From Comamonas_F sp047606565 (lineage in GTDB: Bacteria > Pseudomonadota > Gammaproteobacteria > Burkholderiales > Burkholderiaceae_C), in the NCBI GenBank assembly GCA_047606565.1, contig JASGEH010000069.1, forward strand, positions 34,250 to 98,249: a DNA stretch of 64,000 nucleotides. The letters are read 5' to 3'. Below the pieces are notes generated by a model. It ran no database searches and had not been told where the DNA came from. It saw nothing but the letters and a program-made list of their open reading frames with translations. The position numbers and the translations under genes are program-made. Positions 1 through 8,587 of the stretch are shown in pieces; position 1 is the first letter of the stretch, and the number at the start of each line of letters is the position of its first letter.

Positions 1-10
1 GTCAATCCTT

Positions 11-2878
11 TCAGGCGGTGTGGCCGATGAGGGACAACTGATCCTTCGTGAGAAGGGTCAATACCCCTGCGCTGACTGTTTTCGACGTGGCCCCCGGGTT
101 GTAGATCGTGACCCGGACGGCAGACGCTGAATCCACGGCGGCCGTGATGACGAGCCCGCTGATATTCGTGGACCACGCAAGCTGCACGTTGTTGCCGACG
201 GCAGCGTTGAGGACTGTGTAGTCCTGGCTCACAGTGCTGCCAGCGGCCACCGTGAAATTCGAATATGCGACCTGAGCAACACGCTCCGCGCCACGCCGAT
301 ACGTGACCGATTTGATCTGTATCTCGCCGTTCGATGTCGTACGCTGCAGCGAGAATCCGGAGTTTCCATCCTGGCTGATGACGCTACCCGAGATGACGAA
401 ACTAAACCGCTGGAACTTTTGCGTCAATGCGAAAGTGCCGAGCAAGCCGCTGGACGTTGACGGCTCCCGGTAGCGGCCCTGAAGGGTGTCGCCGGACGCG
501 GATGTGCTGCGAGCGACAACCTCAACGGTCACAGCTCCCGCACTATACGGGGCAAAAATTTCGTCGTACTGATTGAAAATGAAGACAACTTGCAGGTCGG
601 TCGGCGTGGCAGCAGAGAGCGTAATGTTCTCGCCATCGGTTCCCACATACAGCCCCCCGTTGTCGGTGTTGAGACTAGGTGCCCGCAGTGCCCCAAGCCC
701 CTTCGCCGTCAGCACCAGTTCGCCCCGGTCGCCGGAGGCTTGTTGCGTCGACTCGTACCCGTCGAAGCGCCCAAACTCTGTCCCCTTGATCGAAATGTCC
801 GCCATCAGGGTTGCGCTGTAGAGTACGCGCGGACGGTTGCCAAGCGCATCCGAGACATTCCAGAGTAGCGTCTGTTCCGGGGCCAGCTTGGTGCCTGTTG
901 TGGATTGATGGTGAATCCGTAGCTTGGCCGCCGGAGCGTTCACACGGTACACGAAGTCGGTAGCGTAACCCTGGCCATCACAGCGGTTCATGTCGAAGTC
1001 CCCGTTGTGAATCGCAGAGACGATGGCAGTTGGGCTTCCGTATTCCGGGAATCCGCTGTCGCCGCCGATATCCACGAATCCCTTGACCTCGTTGACGGCC
1101 TCCATGTAATTGCGGGAGTAGCGCTTCTGTCCTCCAGATACTTTAATGAATACCCCAGACGAGGGGTTTCCATCGGTCCCCTCCATCATGCCGATCAGGT
1201 CGTTATTGTGGACCCAGGCCGATGACCCGAAGCTGCCCCGCGCGATGTCCAAAATCGTGAAGTGCTTGCCATTGAGCAACCGGTTGTTGCAGACTTCGCC
1301 AATGTCGCTGCCCTGCATGAGCAGGTTCACATCGAAATACCGGATCTGATTGCGGCGCACGTCAATGTCAAACGCTTTGATGAGCTGCAGCCCGTACTTT
1401 TCGATGTCTGTCTCATTCCACGAAAGCGTGTAAGGGCACAGGTAGCAGTCCTGCATGACGAACCGGAGGACTGGGGGGATGGCGGTGGCGTTGGTTAACT
1501 CCGCGTCCCGGTCGTTGATGCAGATCGCATTGTCGGCAATGATCGTCATGCCGCGAATATCCTGACTGGCCTGTGCTGACTGGTTGTATTGGAGGTAGAC
1601 AAGACCGTACCCGCCAGGCGAGACATTCGTGATCTTCGAGTGCGCCGCCGCGCCCTGGAAATATTGGCCGCCGCAGCCCTGGATACGCTGGCCGGGGAGC
1701 ATCTGGATGCACTCCTCCGGATCGGCCTCATCGATCACGACATCGAGCCCACGCGGGTAGTAGATCGCCATTTCGCTCTGATGCAGATCACGTAGCGCCG
1801 CACGAGCGGCCGAAGTGCTGCCCCAGCCGCCGTCCGGACGCGCTCTGTTGACGTTGACAAAGCCCGAGCCCTCCCGTGTGACGACAGTGAACGCGAGCGA
1901 ATTGGCGGGGTAGACCGTGGCGTCATCGACGCCTGCAACGAGGCGTGCGCCTTTTGTAGATGAGGCCAGGTCCTCCCGAATCTGATCCATGTTCTGCACA
2001 AAAACCAACACCCCACCTTCAACCACATAGCGCGTATTCGCGCCGTCCAGCGTCTCGTCGACATAGATCTCGATGCGGTCGCCGTCGACCAGCTCACCGC
2101 GTGCCAGCGCGGCAACGGCCTGTGCGTGGGTGGCGTAAAACTCCCGGATGGGGCCGGACGCCTTGGCCGATGCGCGAGCATCCTCGGCAGCCTGGTCGGC
2201 CAGGGCGCGGTCCGTGGCAGCCTGGGCTGCGTCGGCAGCTGTGGCTGCGGCATCGGCCCCGGCCAGGCCCGCGTAATGCTTGGCCGAGTAGTTCTCCCCC
2301 TCGACAGGATCGACCTCCTGCACCGCCCAGGCTTTCGCCTCGGTGCGGGCCGCGTCGATCGCTGCAAACGTCGGGTAGCGCTTCTGCTCAACCGCCTCCG
2401 TGCCGACGCGCTGCCACAGGATCAGAAACTCGTCGGAGTTCGGCGATGGTGTACCGAAGAACTGGCCGTCCTGGACGGCCGCGATGCCCGAGGCCGTGGT
2501 CAGGTAGATGCCCTGCGAGATCAGCCCGGTGTCGATGCCCGAGCTCTGCCGCATGCTGAGCCAGCCGCCCTCGGCCGTGCTCAGGTAGACATCCGAGCCA
2601 TCAGCCATGATCGCCTTGACCCCAGGCCGCGCGTCATAGCGCTTCCAGCTCCCCGCGTTGAACACCGCGAACGTGCCATCCACGTAGATCTGCCCATCGC
2701 CATCGGCCGGCGCCGCCGGCAGCGGCGTATCCACCGGCTGCGGCGCCAGCAGCGTGTAGAGCCCGAACACGTCGTCGAGCGTGCGCAGGTTCTCGGCCAT
2801 GCCGTTGGGCGTGTGGAAGGGATCTTGCGTGGGCGCGAAGCCGGTCCAGAGACCGCGCGCGAGCTGTTGGGTCGCCAT
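11..2878 (-). CDS. Tailspike / tail fibre protein
   Basis: A 955-residue virion protein, probably the receptor-binding spike. The first ~110 residues (start MATQQLARGLW) look like a DUF2793-type virion-attachment module. An Ala/Asp-rich helical linker at about 180-230 follows (many AADA/AAT repeats). From about 290 to 700 there is a long stretch of short beta-strand-like repeats with Asn turns (NNRLL, RNQIRYF, RNYMEAV), typical of a right-handed beta-helix as in pectate-lyase-like spikes. The C-terminal ~200 residues are beta-rich and resemble a carbohydrate-binding or trimerisation module. The start at 2878 was chosen because it lies 2 bases after the upstream stop; the same frame stays open to 3484, but that extension is Arg/Pro-rich shadow of the next gene. 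Enzymatic activity is not evident. Confidence 0.85.
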   Translation of the reverse strand: MATQQLARGLWTGFAPTQDPFHTPNGMAENLRTLDDVFGLYTLLAPQPVDTPLPAAPADGDGQIYVDGTFAVFNAGSWKRYDARPGVKAIMADGSDVYLSTAEGGWLSMRQSSGIDTGLISQGIYLTTASGIAAVQDGQFFGTPSPNSDEFLILWQRVGTEAVEQKRYPTFAAIDAARTEAKAWAVQEVDPVEGENYSAKHYAGLAGADAAATAADAAQAATDRALADQAAEDARASAKASGPIREFYATHAQAVAALARGELVDGDRIEIYVDETLDGANTRYVVEGGVLVFVQNMDQIREDLASSTKGARLVAGVDDATVYPANSLAFTVVTREGSGFVNVNRARPDGGWGSTSAARAALRDLHQSEMAIYYPRGLDVVIDEADPEECIQMLPGQRIQGCGGQYFQGAAAHSKITNVSPGGYGLVYLQYNQSAQASQDIRGMTIIADNAICINDRDAELTNATAIPPVLRFVMQDCYLCPYTLSWNETDIEKYGLQLIKAFDIDVRRNQIRYFDVNLLMQGSDIGEVCNNRLLNGKHFTILDIARGSFGSSAWVHNNDLIGMMEGTDGNPSSGVFIKVSGGQKRYSRNYMEAVNEVKGFVDIGGDSGFPEYGSPTAIVSAIHNGDFDMNRCDGQGYATDFVYRVNAPAAKLRIHHQSTTGTKLAPEQTLLWNVSDALGNRPRVLYSATLMADISIKGTEFGRFDGYESTQQASGDRGELVLTAKGLGALRAPSLNTDNGGLYVGTDGENITLSAATPTDLQVVFIFNQYDEIFAPYSAGAVTVEVVARSTSASGDTLQGRYREPSTSSGLLGTFALTQKFQRFSFVISGSVISQDGNSGFSLQRTTSNGEIQIKSVTYRRGAERVAQVAYSNFTVAAGSTVSQDYTVLNAAVGNNVQLAWSTNISGLVITAAVDSASAVRVTIYNPGATSKTVSAGVLTLLTKDQLSLIGHTA

Positions 2879-2880
2879 GG

Positions 2881-3735
2881 TCAGTGTGCGTCGTTGTAGT
2901 GACCGCGCAGAACGCGGTACCAGGCCGTGGCGGCTGCAGAGACGCGCACGGGCTGGAGGGAAAACTTGAGCGAGATGGCGCCGACCGATTCGTTGAGCGG
3001 CGCGAAGCTGCCCTCCAGAATGGGCCGGCAGCGGTAGGCGTCCAGCCGCACGGGCCGGCCGTCGATGAGGTTGGTGCCGGCAAAGCTCAGGCCCAGCTCG
3101 ATGCCGGGCTGGGCCAGCGCGTCGAGCGTGTCGGCGCTGCCTTCGGGCGTGTAGCGGATCTGGATGCTGGAGCCGATGGGGCCGGAGAAGCCGGCGGCGA
3201 TCAGCACGCCATGGGCCGTCCGGCGCCAGTGCACGCCTTCTTCCCAGTCGGCCCAACTGGGCTGCACCAGCACGGGCTGCGCCAGGTCGACCAGGTGCCG
3301 CGTGAACAGCGTGCAGCCGGCCTCGATGCTGGCGCGGCCGGTGTGGATGGTCTCGCTGGCCTGGCGGCTGTCGGGCCGGGTGCGCACGGCGTGCAGCGCA
3401 TCGACCAGGTTGGCCGCGCCGTGGCCGTGCAGCACCAGGCTGGCCTCGACCGCGTCGACGACCAGGTTGCCGCGCGTGTCCCATGCGCTCGTGGCCAGGC
3501 GGCGCACCGTGGGCGTGAGGGTCAGCCCGCGCGCGTTGCCCACGAAGCGGCCGGGCGGCAGGCGCAGCTCGCCGGGCGTGGCCGGCTGCGCGGGCCAGTT
3601 GTTGCCCCAGCGCACACCGTAGGCGGCCATGTTGACCCCGCCACCGGCCGGCAGCAGCGGCGCGGTGAAGTGCACCTCGCCACGGCCCAGGTGGTGGGCG
3701 TTGTGGGCGTCGGCGAAGTAGTCGAGGCGGGACAT
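2881..3735 (-). CDS. Phage structural protein, paralogue of the tail tube protein
   Basis: A 284-residue protein between the tail tube gene and the tailspike. I know no named family for it, but its second half follows the tube protein encoded just upstream: RYTPEGSADTLDALAQPG here matches SYTRRDQTLVQLYARPAE there, followed in both by a hydrophobic LxFxGxN / LHFDGYN segment, then a two-strand region and a final SLKFSL / QLELTG strand. That pattern suggests descent from a tail-tube fold by duplication, so a tube-like or tube-terminal role in the virion is inferred. Tight spacing (22 bp after the tube gene, 2 bp before the spike) indicates co-transcription. Confidence 0.7.
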   Translation of the reverse strand: MSRLDYFADAHNAHHLGRGEVHFTAPLLPAGGGVNMAAYGVRWGNNWPAQPATPGELRLPPGRFVGNARGLTLTPTVRRLATSAWDTRGNLVVDAVEASLVLHGHGAANLVDALHAVRTRPDSRQASETIHTGRASIEAGCTLFTRHLVDLAQPVLVQPSWADWEEGVHWRRTAHGVLIAAGFSGPIGSSIQIRYTPEGSADTLDALAQPGIELGLSFAGTNLIDGRPVRLDAYRCRPILEGSFAPLNESVGAISLKFSLQPVRVSAAATAWYRVLRGHYNDAH

Positions 3736-3757
3736 ATGGGCGTGCGCGCGGCGGGTG

Positions 3758-4561
3758 TCAGATCTTCAGCGTGCCGTACTGGCTGAACGGATTCGCCAGC
3801 GTGCCCAACGCCTTGCTCGGGTCGCGCTCGACCGTGCCGGTCAACTCCAGCTGCGCCAGGTTGTCGCCGATCACGGTCACTGTCGCCGCCGGGCCGAAGA
3901 CGACGCGGAACAGGTCGAAGTGGGTCGCGCTGATCGGCGTCTCGGCGACGTTGTAGCCGTCGAAGTGCAAGGCCACGGCCTCGGCCGGGCGCGCGTAGAG
4001 CTGGACCAACGTCTGGTCGCGGCGCGTGTAGCTGACGCGCACGTTGGGCTGGCCCTTGCCGCTGGTGACGGTGGGCGTGGGGATGGCGCCGGTGGCGATC
4101 TGCACGATGGAGCCGGCCGGCGTCACGTCGTAGTCGGTGCCGCGCACGTAAGTCGTTTCGCCATCCAGGCTGGTAACGATGGGGGCGACGCTGTCGTCGA
4201 TCAGGTGGGCCAGCGGCTCGACGGTGCCGGGCCACAGCACGTGTTCCTCGTTGACGACTGCAGCGGTGGCGACCTCGGCATCGGCACCCGCGCCGCTGGT
4301 GGCCAGCGCCCAGTTGGCGGGCGAGTGGCAGCGCAGCGTGAGGTTGGCGGTGACGGTCTGGATCTCGCGGAAGGCGCAGGCCACGCCGCCGGCCGGCGAG
4401 GTGAAGTCCTGCACGTTCTCGGTCGTCTCGGCCACGGCGATGGCGAAGGCCGACGCATTGCCGACCGGCAAGAAGCCAGCGGTCGCGGCCAGGCGCGCGG
4501 CGTAGTTGACCAGGGAGATTTCTCCCCGGCCTTTAAAGCAGCAGTATTGACGGGTGGCCAT
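3758..4561 (-). CDS. Major tail tube protein (putative)
   Basis: A 267-residue virion protein of the type annotated as phage tail tube or major tail subunit: an Ala/Val-rich beta protein with an internal Ig-like stretch (VTSLDGETTYVRGTDYDV, about residues 135-152), the usual TDYDVTPAGSI motif of tail-tube proteins, and a C-terminus with LTGTVERDPSK. The start at 4561 (MATRQYCCFKG) lies just after a short gene; upstream in-frame codons to 4771 are Pro/Arg-rich shadow. It sits where the tube is expected in Mu-like phages, downstream of the gp36/gp37 homologues, but no contractile sheath gene precedes it, so a non-contractile tail is possible. Confidence 0.7.
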   Translation of the reverse strand: MATRQYCCFKGRGEISLVNYAARLAATAGFLPVGNASAFAIAVAETTENVQDFTSPAGGVACAFREIQTVTANLTLRCHSPANWALATSGAGADAEVATAAVVNEEHVLWPGTVEPLAHLIDDSVAPIVTSLDGETTYVRGTDYDVTPAGSIVQIATGAIPTPTVTSGKGQPNVRVSYTRRDQTLVQLYARPAEAVALHFDGYNVAETPISATHFDLFRVVFGPAATVTVIGDNLAQLELTGTVERDPSKALGTLANPFSQYGTLKI

Positions 4562-4592
4562 AGTTGGGCTCCTGGTTTGTGGTTGAGGTGGA

Positions 4593-4865
4593 TCAGCTCG
4601 CCGCGCTGTCTGCGGCCGATGCGGTCGCCGTGTCGGCGGTGCTGGTGGCGGCGGCGGTGGTGGTCGTGGCCGCCGCCGCACTGGCCTTTGCTGACTGGCG
4701 GGTGGTCGTCGTCGCGGCATCGGGCGCTTCGGCCGTGGCGCCCAGCGCCTGCAACTGCTGGACGACAGCATCCGGCTGCCCCTTGAGGGACGCGCCGGCC
4801 TGGATGGCCACGGTGCCGCCTTGGCCGTCGTGAACGGTGGCGGCGATCTTGGCGATGAGTGCCAT
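4593..4865 (-). CDS. Small Ala/Thr-rich phage protein
   Basis: Ninety residues: an ordered N-terminal half (MALIAKIAATVHDGQGGTVAIQAG) and a low-complexity C-terminal tail of Ala, Thr and Ser. Its position between the gp37-like gene and the tail tube gene, and co-directional spacing of about 30 bp on each side, argue that it is real. Function unknown; a small virion or assembly protein is the natural guess. Confidence 0.55.
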   Translation of the reverse strand: MALIAKIAATVHDGQGGTVAIQAGASLKGQPDAVVQQLQALGATAEAPDAATTTTRQSAKASAAAATTTTAAATSTADTATASAADSAAS

Positions 4866-4895
4866 GGCGTGTGCTCCTGGTGTTCTGGAAGGTGT

Positions 4896-5318
4896 TCAAA
4901 AACCGCCGTAGCGGATGCAGACGTACTCGTCGGACCACCAAAGCAGCCCGTCGCCCTCGAACTGGATCAGCTCGCCCTGCAGGAAGGCCATCGGGTCGGC
5001 CAGGCGCTCGTCGGGCGTCCAGCCGCCCAGGGCGGCGAGGATCTGGCGGCGGATGGCGGGCAGGCCCTTCAAGGCGCCGCCGCCGGTGGCGTCGCCCAGT
5101 TCGTCGACCACGGTGATGACCGACACCGTCTGCAGCGTGCCGGCGCTGCAGCCCGCGCCCTCGATGCCGCTCACGTTCTTCTCGATGCCGGGCATGACGT
5201 AGACGGCGGGCGGACGAGCATGGCCGCGCATGGCGGCGTCCAGCTCGGCGGCGGCGCCGACGGCCATCACGTCCTGGACCTGGGCCTGCAGCCGGGCGAC
5301 GATGGGAGAGACGTCCAT
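4896..5318 (-). CDS. Mu gp37-like tail terminator-type protein
   Basis: A 140-residue protein in the slot of Mu gp37 (DUF1834 group), directly downstream of the gp36 homologue. It begins MDVSPIVARLQAQVQDV, has a core with alternating strands and helices and ends in LWWSDEYVCIRYGGF. Proteins of this size and position act at the head-tail joint or cap the tail tube. The assignment rests on position, size and general pattern rather than a clear signature. Confidence 0.6.
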   Translation of the reverse strand: MDVSPIVARLQAQVQDVMAVGAAAELDAAMRGHARPPAVYVMPGIEKNVSGIEGAGCSAGTLQTVSVITVVDELGDATGGGALKGLPAIRRQILAALGGWTPDERLADPMAFLQGELIQFEGDGLLWWSDEYVCIRYGGF

Positions 5319-5330
5319 GGCGGGTCCGCT

Positions 5331-5867
5331 TCAGCGAAAGCCGCGCAGTTGGTCGCGGCCAAAGACGGGCCGCGCGCCCGCGAAGCGCACATCGGTCATG
5401 CCGGTGTTCTGCGACACAGCCGGGTCGTCGGCGCCCAGGCTCAGCTTGCCGCTGGCCATGAGCTGCAACATCTTCAGCGCGTCGCGGTAGTCGCGTGCGA
5501 CCGGGTCCTTGGACTCGTCCGTCACGCGCGACTTGTTGAGCAGGTAGCGCGCGATGGCGCGGCACCAGGACGTGAGCAGCGACTTTCCGGTGCTCGTCGC
5601 CGGCAGTGTCAGCGGCAGCGTGTAGCCGCGCTGGGAGAGGAAACCGTCGATCACCGCGCCGGCCTCGGCCACGGCGTCGTCGATGCGCGCCAGGGCCGCA
5701 TCGGCGGCCGCGACCTCGGCTACCGTCCAGGCGCTGCGGTCGGCGGCGCGCAGGGTGGCGTCCATCAGCGCGTCGTCGCGCACCGGCTGGGCCAGGGAGC
5801 CGGCCACCTGGGCCAGTTCCCGGGCGCCCGGGCGCTCGGCGAGTTCGGTGTGGGTGATGTAGGGCAT
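5331..5867 (-). CDS. Mu gp36-like protein (DUF1320)
   Basis: A 178-residue homologue of Mu gp36. It opens with the family-typical MPYITHTELAERPGARELAQ, has a helical middle with AEAGAVIDGFLSQRGYTLPL and the SWCRAIARYLLNKSRV segment, and ends with a short tail. DUF1320 proteins are thought to be head-completion or adaptor proteins between the portal-bearing head and the tail. It lies 12 bp upstream of the gp37-like gene and 22 bp downstream of the major head protein gene, in the same order as in Mu. Confidence 0.85.
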   Translation of the reverse strand: MPYITHTELAERPGARELAQVAGSLAQPVRDDALMDATLRAADRSAWTVAEVAAADAALARIDDAVAEAGAVIDGFLSQRGYTLPLTLPATSTGKSLLTSWCRAIARYLLNKSRVTDESKDPVARDYRDALKMLQLMASGKLSLGADDPAVSQNTGMTDVRFAGARPVFGRDQLRGFR

Positions 5868-5889
5868 GGCGCGCGCGGCGGTCTAGCGA

Positions 5890-6798
5890 TCAGGCCAGCC
5901 AGGGGCTGACCAGCAGTTGCAGCCGGCCCTTGAGGCCGTTGCTCACGGTGGTGGTGCCGTCGCTCACAAGGTCGCTGTTGAGCAGCGTGGTGGCGGTCTT
6001 CTGCAGGTTGCTGGGCACCACCAGCAGGCTGGCGCGCAGGCCCAGCGGGCGGCCATGGTCGCCCTTGCGCGATTCCAGCGCCTCGATGGCGGCCCACAGG
6101 GTGTCGGCGGTCAGCGCCTTGGTGCTGGACTGCGCGAGCTGCCAGAAGCCGAAGCCGCCGTTGCCGCGCCGGTCGGTGCCGTACTTGAACTCGCCCTTGT
6201 CGAAGACGTTGTCATCGGTTTCCGAGTCCTTGGCCACGAAGTTGGGCTGCTTGCGGTCCTGGAAGATCAGCGGCTTGAGCGCGCGCGTGGTGTCCAGCAC
6301 ATACCAGGTGCCGCTGCCGCCCGCGCCGTCGTCGATGTTGGACTGCGTGGCAGGCCGGCCCTTGGCGTCGAGCACCGGATGGGCCGCGCTGAAGAACGGC
6401 ACCTTGTCGTAGCCCTGGGCGGTGCGGCCGTTGGCGAGCAACTGGAAGATGAGCTGATCGGGGTGCGCGGCGACCGAGCGGCCCATTTCCTGGAACATCG
6501 GGGTGTAGACGCCGAACTGGTCGTCTTCGATGGCCGTGCGCGGCACCGCGATGGTCAGCTCGAAGGCCTTGTTCTTGATGGTGTAGTCGTGCTCGCTGAT
6601 GCCGTGCACCACGCGGTCGCCCAGCCACTCGCGCATATTGGGCAGTTGGCCCAGCCAGCCGTATTCCTCGCTGCCGGTGGTGCTGGGCACCACGGTGGCG
6701 ATCTGCGCGTACTGGCTGGCGGCCTGGCCCAGGCCGGCCTTGAAGGCGGCGTTGAACGCCACATACAGCGTCTTGAGGTTGCCCCGGTTGATGATCAT
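5890..6798 (-). CDS. Mu-like major head (capsid) protein, gpT family
   Basis: A 302-residue homologue of the Mu gpT major capsid subunit: MIINRGNLKTLYVAFNAAFKAGL at the N-terminus, then EEYGWLGQLPNMREWLGDRV, the IEDDQFGVYTPMFQEMG segment and a C-terminal DFF-type hydrophobic core (LRASLLVVPSNLQ). It assembles the icosahedral shell. The start at 6798 matches the family N-terminus; the open frame beyond it to 7002 overlaps the decoration-protein gene and is a shadow. Confidence 0.93.
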   Translation of the reverse strand: MIINRGNLKTLYVAFNAAFKAGLGQAASQYAQIATVVPSTTGSEEYGWLGQLPNMREWLGDRVVHGISEHDYTIKNKAFELTIAVPRTAIEDDQFGVYTPMFQEMGRSVAAHPDQLIFQLLANGRTAQGYDKVPFFSAAHPVLDAKGRPATQSNIDDGAGGSGTWYVLDTTRALKPLIFQDRKQPNFVAKDSETDDNVFDKGEFKYGTDRRGNGGFGFWQLAQSSTKALTADTLWAAIEALESRKGDHGRPLGLRASLLVVPSNLQKTATTLLNSDLVSDGTTTVSNGLKGRLQLLVSPWLA

Positions 6799-6862
6799 GT
6801 CGGTTGCTCCGATTGAAAAAGAGTTGCGGTGGGCGGCGGATACGCGGTGGATGGGCGGCGGA

Positions 6863-7291
6863 TTACTCGCCGGCGGCCTCGGCGGCGGCCACGGTGACGC
6901 TGGCGCGGCCGATGTCGACCCACACCTCGCCGTCCTCGATGTCGAGCACCAGGCCGGCGACGGCGGTGCCGGTCTTGCTGACGGTCTGGTCGTCGGCCAC
7001 ATAAGCCACGCCGCCGATGTCGGCGCGGGTCAGCTCGGCCGCGCCGGCTGCGTTGCCGAAGCGCCAGGCGCCCCGGTGGCCGTCGACGCGCTCGTCGCCA
7101 TCGGCCTGCACGGCGCGGGCCTGGGCCACGGCGCGCACGGTGTTGCCGTCGGCGGTGGCGGGCACGGCGTTGCCGTCGTCGTCCAGCGCGTAGAGCGCGC
7201 CGGCGTAGATCACGGCGCCGGTGGCCAGCGGGTCGGAAACCTGGTCGCCTGCGCGGTAAGGCGTGCTGCGGTCAGTGGTCAAAGCGGTCAT
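6863..7291 (-). CDS. Head decoration / cement protein (DUF2190-like)
   Basis: A 142-residue, acidic, beta-rich protein between protease-scaffold and capsid genes, the usual place for a capsid cement protein. The pattern YRAGDQVSDPLATGAVIYAG followed by a VRAVAQARAV strand and an LVLDIEDGEVWVDIG C-terminal segment fits the DUF2190 group, which stabilises the mature head. It ends in a short Ala-rich tail (VTVAAAEAAGE). Confidence 0.75.
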   Translation of the reverse strand: MTALTTDRSTPYRAGDQVSDPLATGAVIYAGALYALDDDGNAVPATADGNTVRAVAQARAVQADGDERVDGHRGAWRFGNAAGAAELTRADIGGVAYVADDQTVSKTGTAVAGLVLDIEDGEVWVDIGRASVTVAAAEAAGE

Positions 7292-7328
7292 GGGTCAGCC
7301 TTTCGGGTGGGGTTGCGGGTGCCTGCCT

Positions 7329-7922
7329 TCAGGCCTTGCCGGCGGCGAACTGCGCGGGCGTGAGGCCGCAGGCGGCGGCCACGGCCAGCTCGTCGGGCGT
7401 CAGGCCGTTGGCGTCCTTGGTTTGCACGGGTGCGCGGCCGCCGGTCTGGCTGCCGGTCAGTGCGGCAATGGGCTGGGCGGTGGCCAGGTAGCTGGAGAGC
7501 GCGGCGATGTTGGATTGGCCCAGGTCGCGCGCCCAGACTTCCTGGGCGGGCAGCAGGCGGCCGTCGGCCAGGGCGGGCGCCACCAGGTCGTCGATGTCGC
7601 GCTGCTGTTGCTTGGCCGTCAGCGTGGCGACGTTGGTTTGCAGGTCTTGCACCACGCTGATGGGCACGTACTGGGCCGGGTCGGGCGTGGTGGCCGTGGT
7701 GGCCGCTGTGGCCGCAGCGGCGGTGCGCAGCGCGCTGCAGGCGGCGGTGACCGCTTCGGCCGTGGCGTCGTCGGCCAGGCCCAGGGCCTTGGGCGCGGCA
7801 TCGGCGCGGGCCTTGAGCGCCGGCAGCGGACCCAGCGCCGTCAGCGCGGCCGTGGCGGCTTCTTCGGGGGTGGACTCGGGCAGGCCGAGCGAGGCCAGCA
7901 AGGCCTTGAGCAGAGGATTCAC
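7329..7922 (-). CDS. Nested scaffold protein (Mu gpZ-like) from internal GTG start
   Basis: In-frame internal gene within the protease gene, giving 197 residues that begin MNPLLKALLASLGLPE. The GTG at 7922-7920 is preceded on the minus strand by AGGAG with a 6-base spacer, an excellent ribosome binding site in the middle of a coding region. The segment before it (HQQNHQPHHQEPS) is a low-complexity linker joining protease and scaffold. Mu expresses gpZ from inside gpI in the same way, so the scaffold is expected to be made in excess of the protease. Confidence 0.75.
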   Translation of the reverse strand: MNPLLKALLASLGLPESTPEEAATAALTALGPLPALKARADAAPKALGLADDATAEAVTAACSALRTAAAATAATTATTPDPAQYVPISVVQDLQTNVATLTAKQQQRDIDDLVAPALADGRLLPAQEVWARDLGQSNIAALSSYLATAQPIAALTGSQTGGRAPVQTKDANGLTPDELAVAAACGLTPAQFAAGKA

Positions 7923-8519
7923 GGAGGGCTCCTGGTGGTGCGGTTGATGGTTCTGTTGGTGGATGGGGAGGTAAGCGGTGGCGGCGGCCAGCGTCAGCGG
8001 GTCCATGCCGTGGATGGCGGGGTCGTTGGTGAATGCACCCATGAGCACGTCCAGCACCGTGCCGTCGGCCCGGCTGTACTGGAAGACCGGCGAGAAGTAG
8101 AGGATTTCGTCGGCGGCGATGTGCTCGCGGGCGCGGGCCGTGAGTTCGGCCACGGCATACAGGCCCTTGCCTTCGATCCAGCGCAAGTCCTGCATCCAGG
8201 CGGCGGCCAGCGCGGGCCGGCCGTTCTTTTCCTTGTGCAGGGTCTGGTGCTCGTAGTCGATGACGGTGCGCTTCTTGCGCGCCTTGAAGCGCTCGATCAC
8301 GCGCTGCGCGCTGGCCGCGTCGATGCGCCAGGCCGGCACGTCCATCGGGCGGCCGTCGCTGGGGCCGAATTCGCCGGCCGGGGTGACCTGCAGCAGGATG
8401 CGGCCGCTGTCGCCATCAGGCTCGGCACCGGCCAGCGCGAAGGCGCAGGCGGCAACCGCCACCGAGGAGGTGGCGGCCGCAGTCAGAACGGCGATGGCGG
8501 TGTGGGTGGAACGAGGCAT
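7329..8519 (-). CDS. Prohead protease-scaffold, Mu gpI family
   Basis: A 396-residue homologue of Mu gpI. The N-terminal half is the protease: ILLQVTPAGEFGPSDGRP, the VIDYEHQTLH segment containing a conserved His (about residue 96), and the ADEILYFSPVFQYSRADG stretch with the presumed catalytic Ser. The C-terminal half (from about residue 200) is Ala-rich and helical, the scaffold part. The enzyme cleaves the scaffold during head maturation. A second start inside this gene yields the scaffold alone (separate entry). The gene lies directly upstream of the decoration and major head genes. Confidence 0.88.
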   Translation of the reverse strand: MPRSTHTAIAVLTAAATSSVAVAACAFALAGAEPDGDSGRILLQVTPAGEFGPSDGRPMDVPAWRIDAASAQRVIERFKARKKRTVIDYEHQTLHKEKNGRPALAAAWMQDLRWIEGKGLYAVAELTARAREHIAADEILYFSPVFQYSRADGTVLDVLMGAFTNDPAIHGMDPLTLAAATAYLPIHQQNHQPHHQEPSVNPLLKALLASLGLPESTPEEAATAALTALGPLPALKARADAAPKALGLADDATAEAVTAACSALRTAAAATAATTATTPDPAQYVPISVVQDLQTNVATLTAKQQQRDIDDLVAPALADGRLLPAQEVWARDLGQSNIAALSSYLATAQPIAALTGSQTGGRAPVQTKDANGLTPDELAVAAACGLTPAQFAAGKA

Positions 8520-8587
8520 GCCGCCATGGTCGGCGGCGGCGGATGGACCGTCTTGTGAACGGCTTCAGTGATTGCGTGGTGTTTGCT

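Noticed and set aside
2879..3484. N-terminal extension of the spike frame (up to 1157 residues in all)
   Set aside because: The extension is Arg/Pro/Ala-rich, antiparallel to none but out of frame within the real 284-residue gene, and the true start lies 2 bp after that gene's stop.
5890..7002. Major head protein starting at 7002
   Set aside because: The extra 68 residues overlap the decoration-protein gene in another frame and lack similarity; MIINRGN at 6798 is the family N-terminus.
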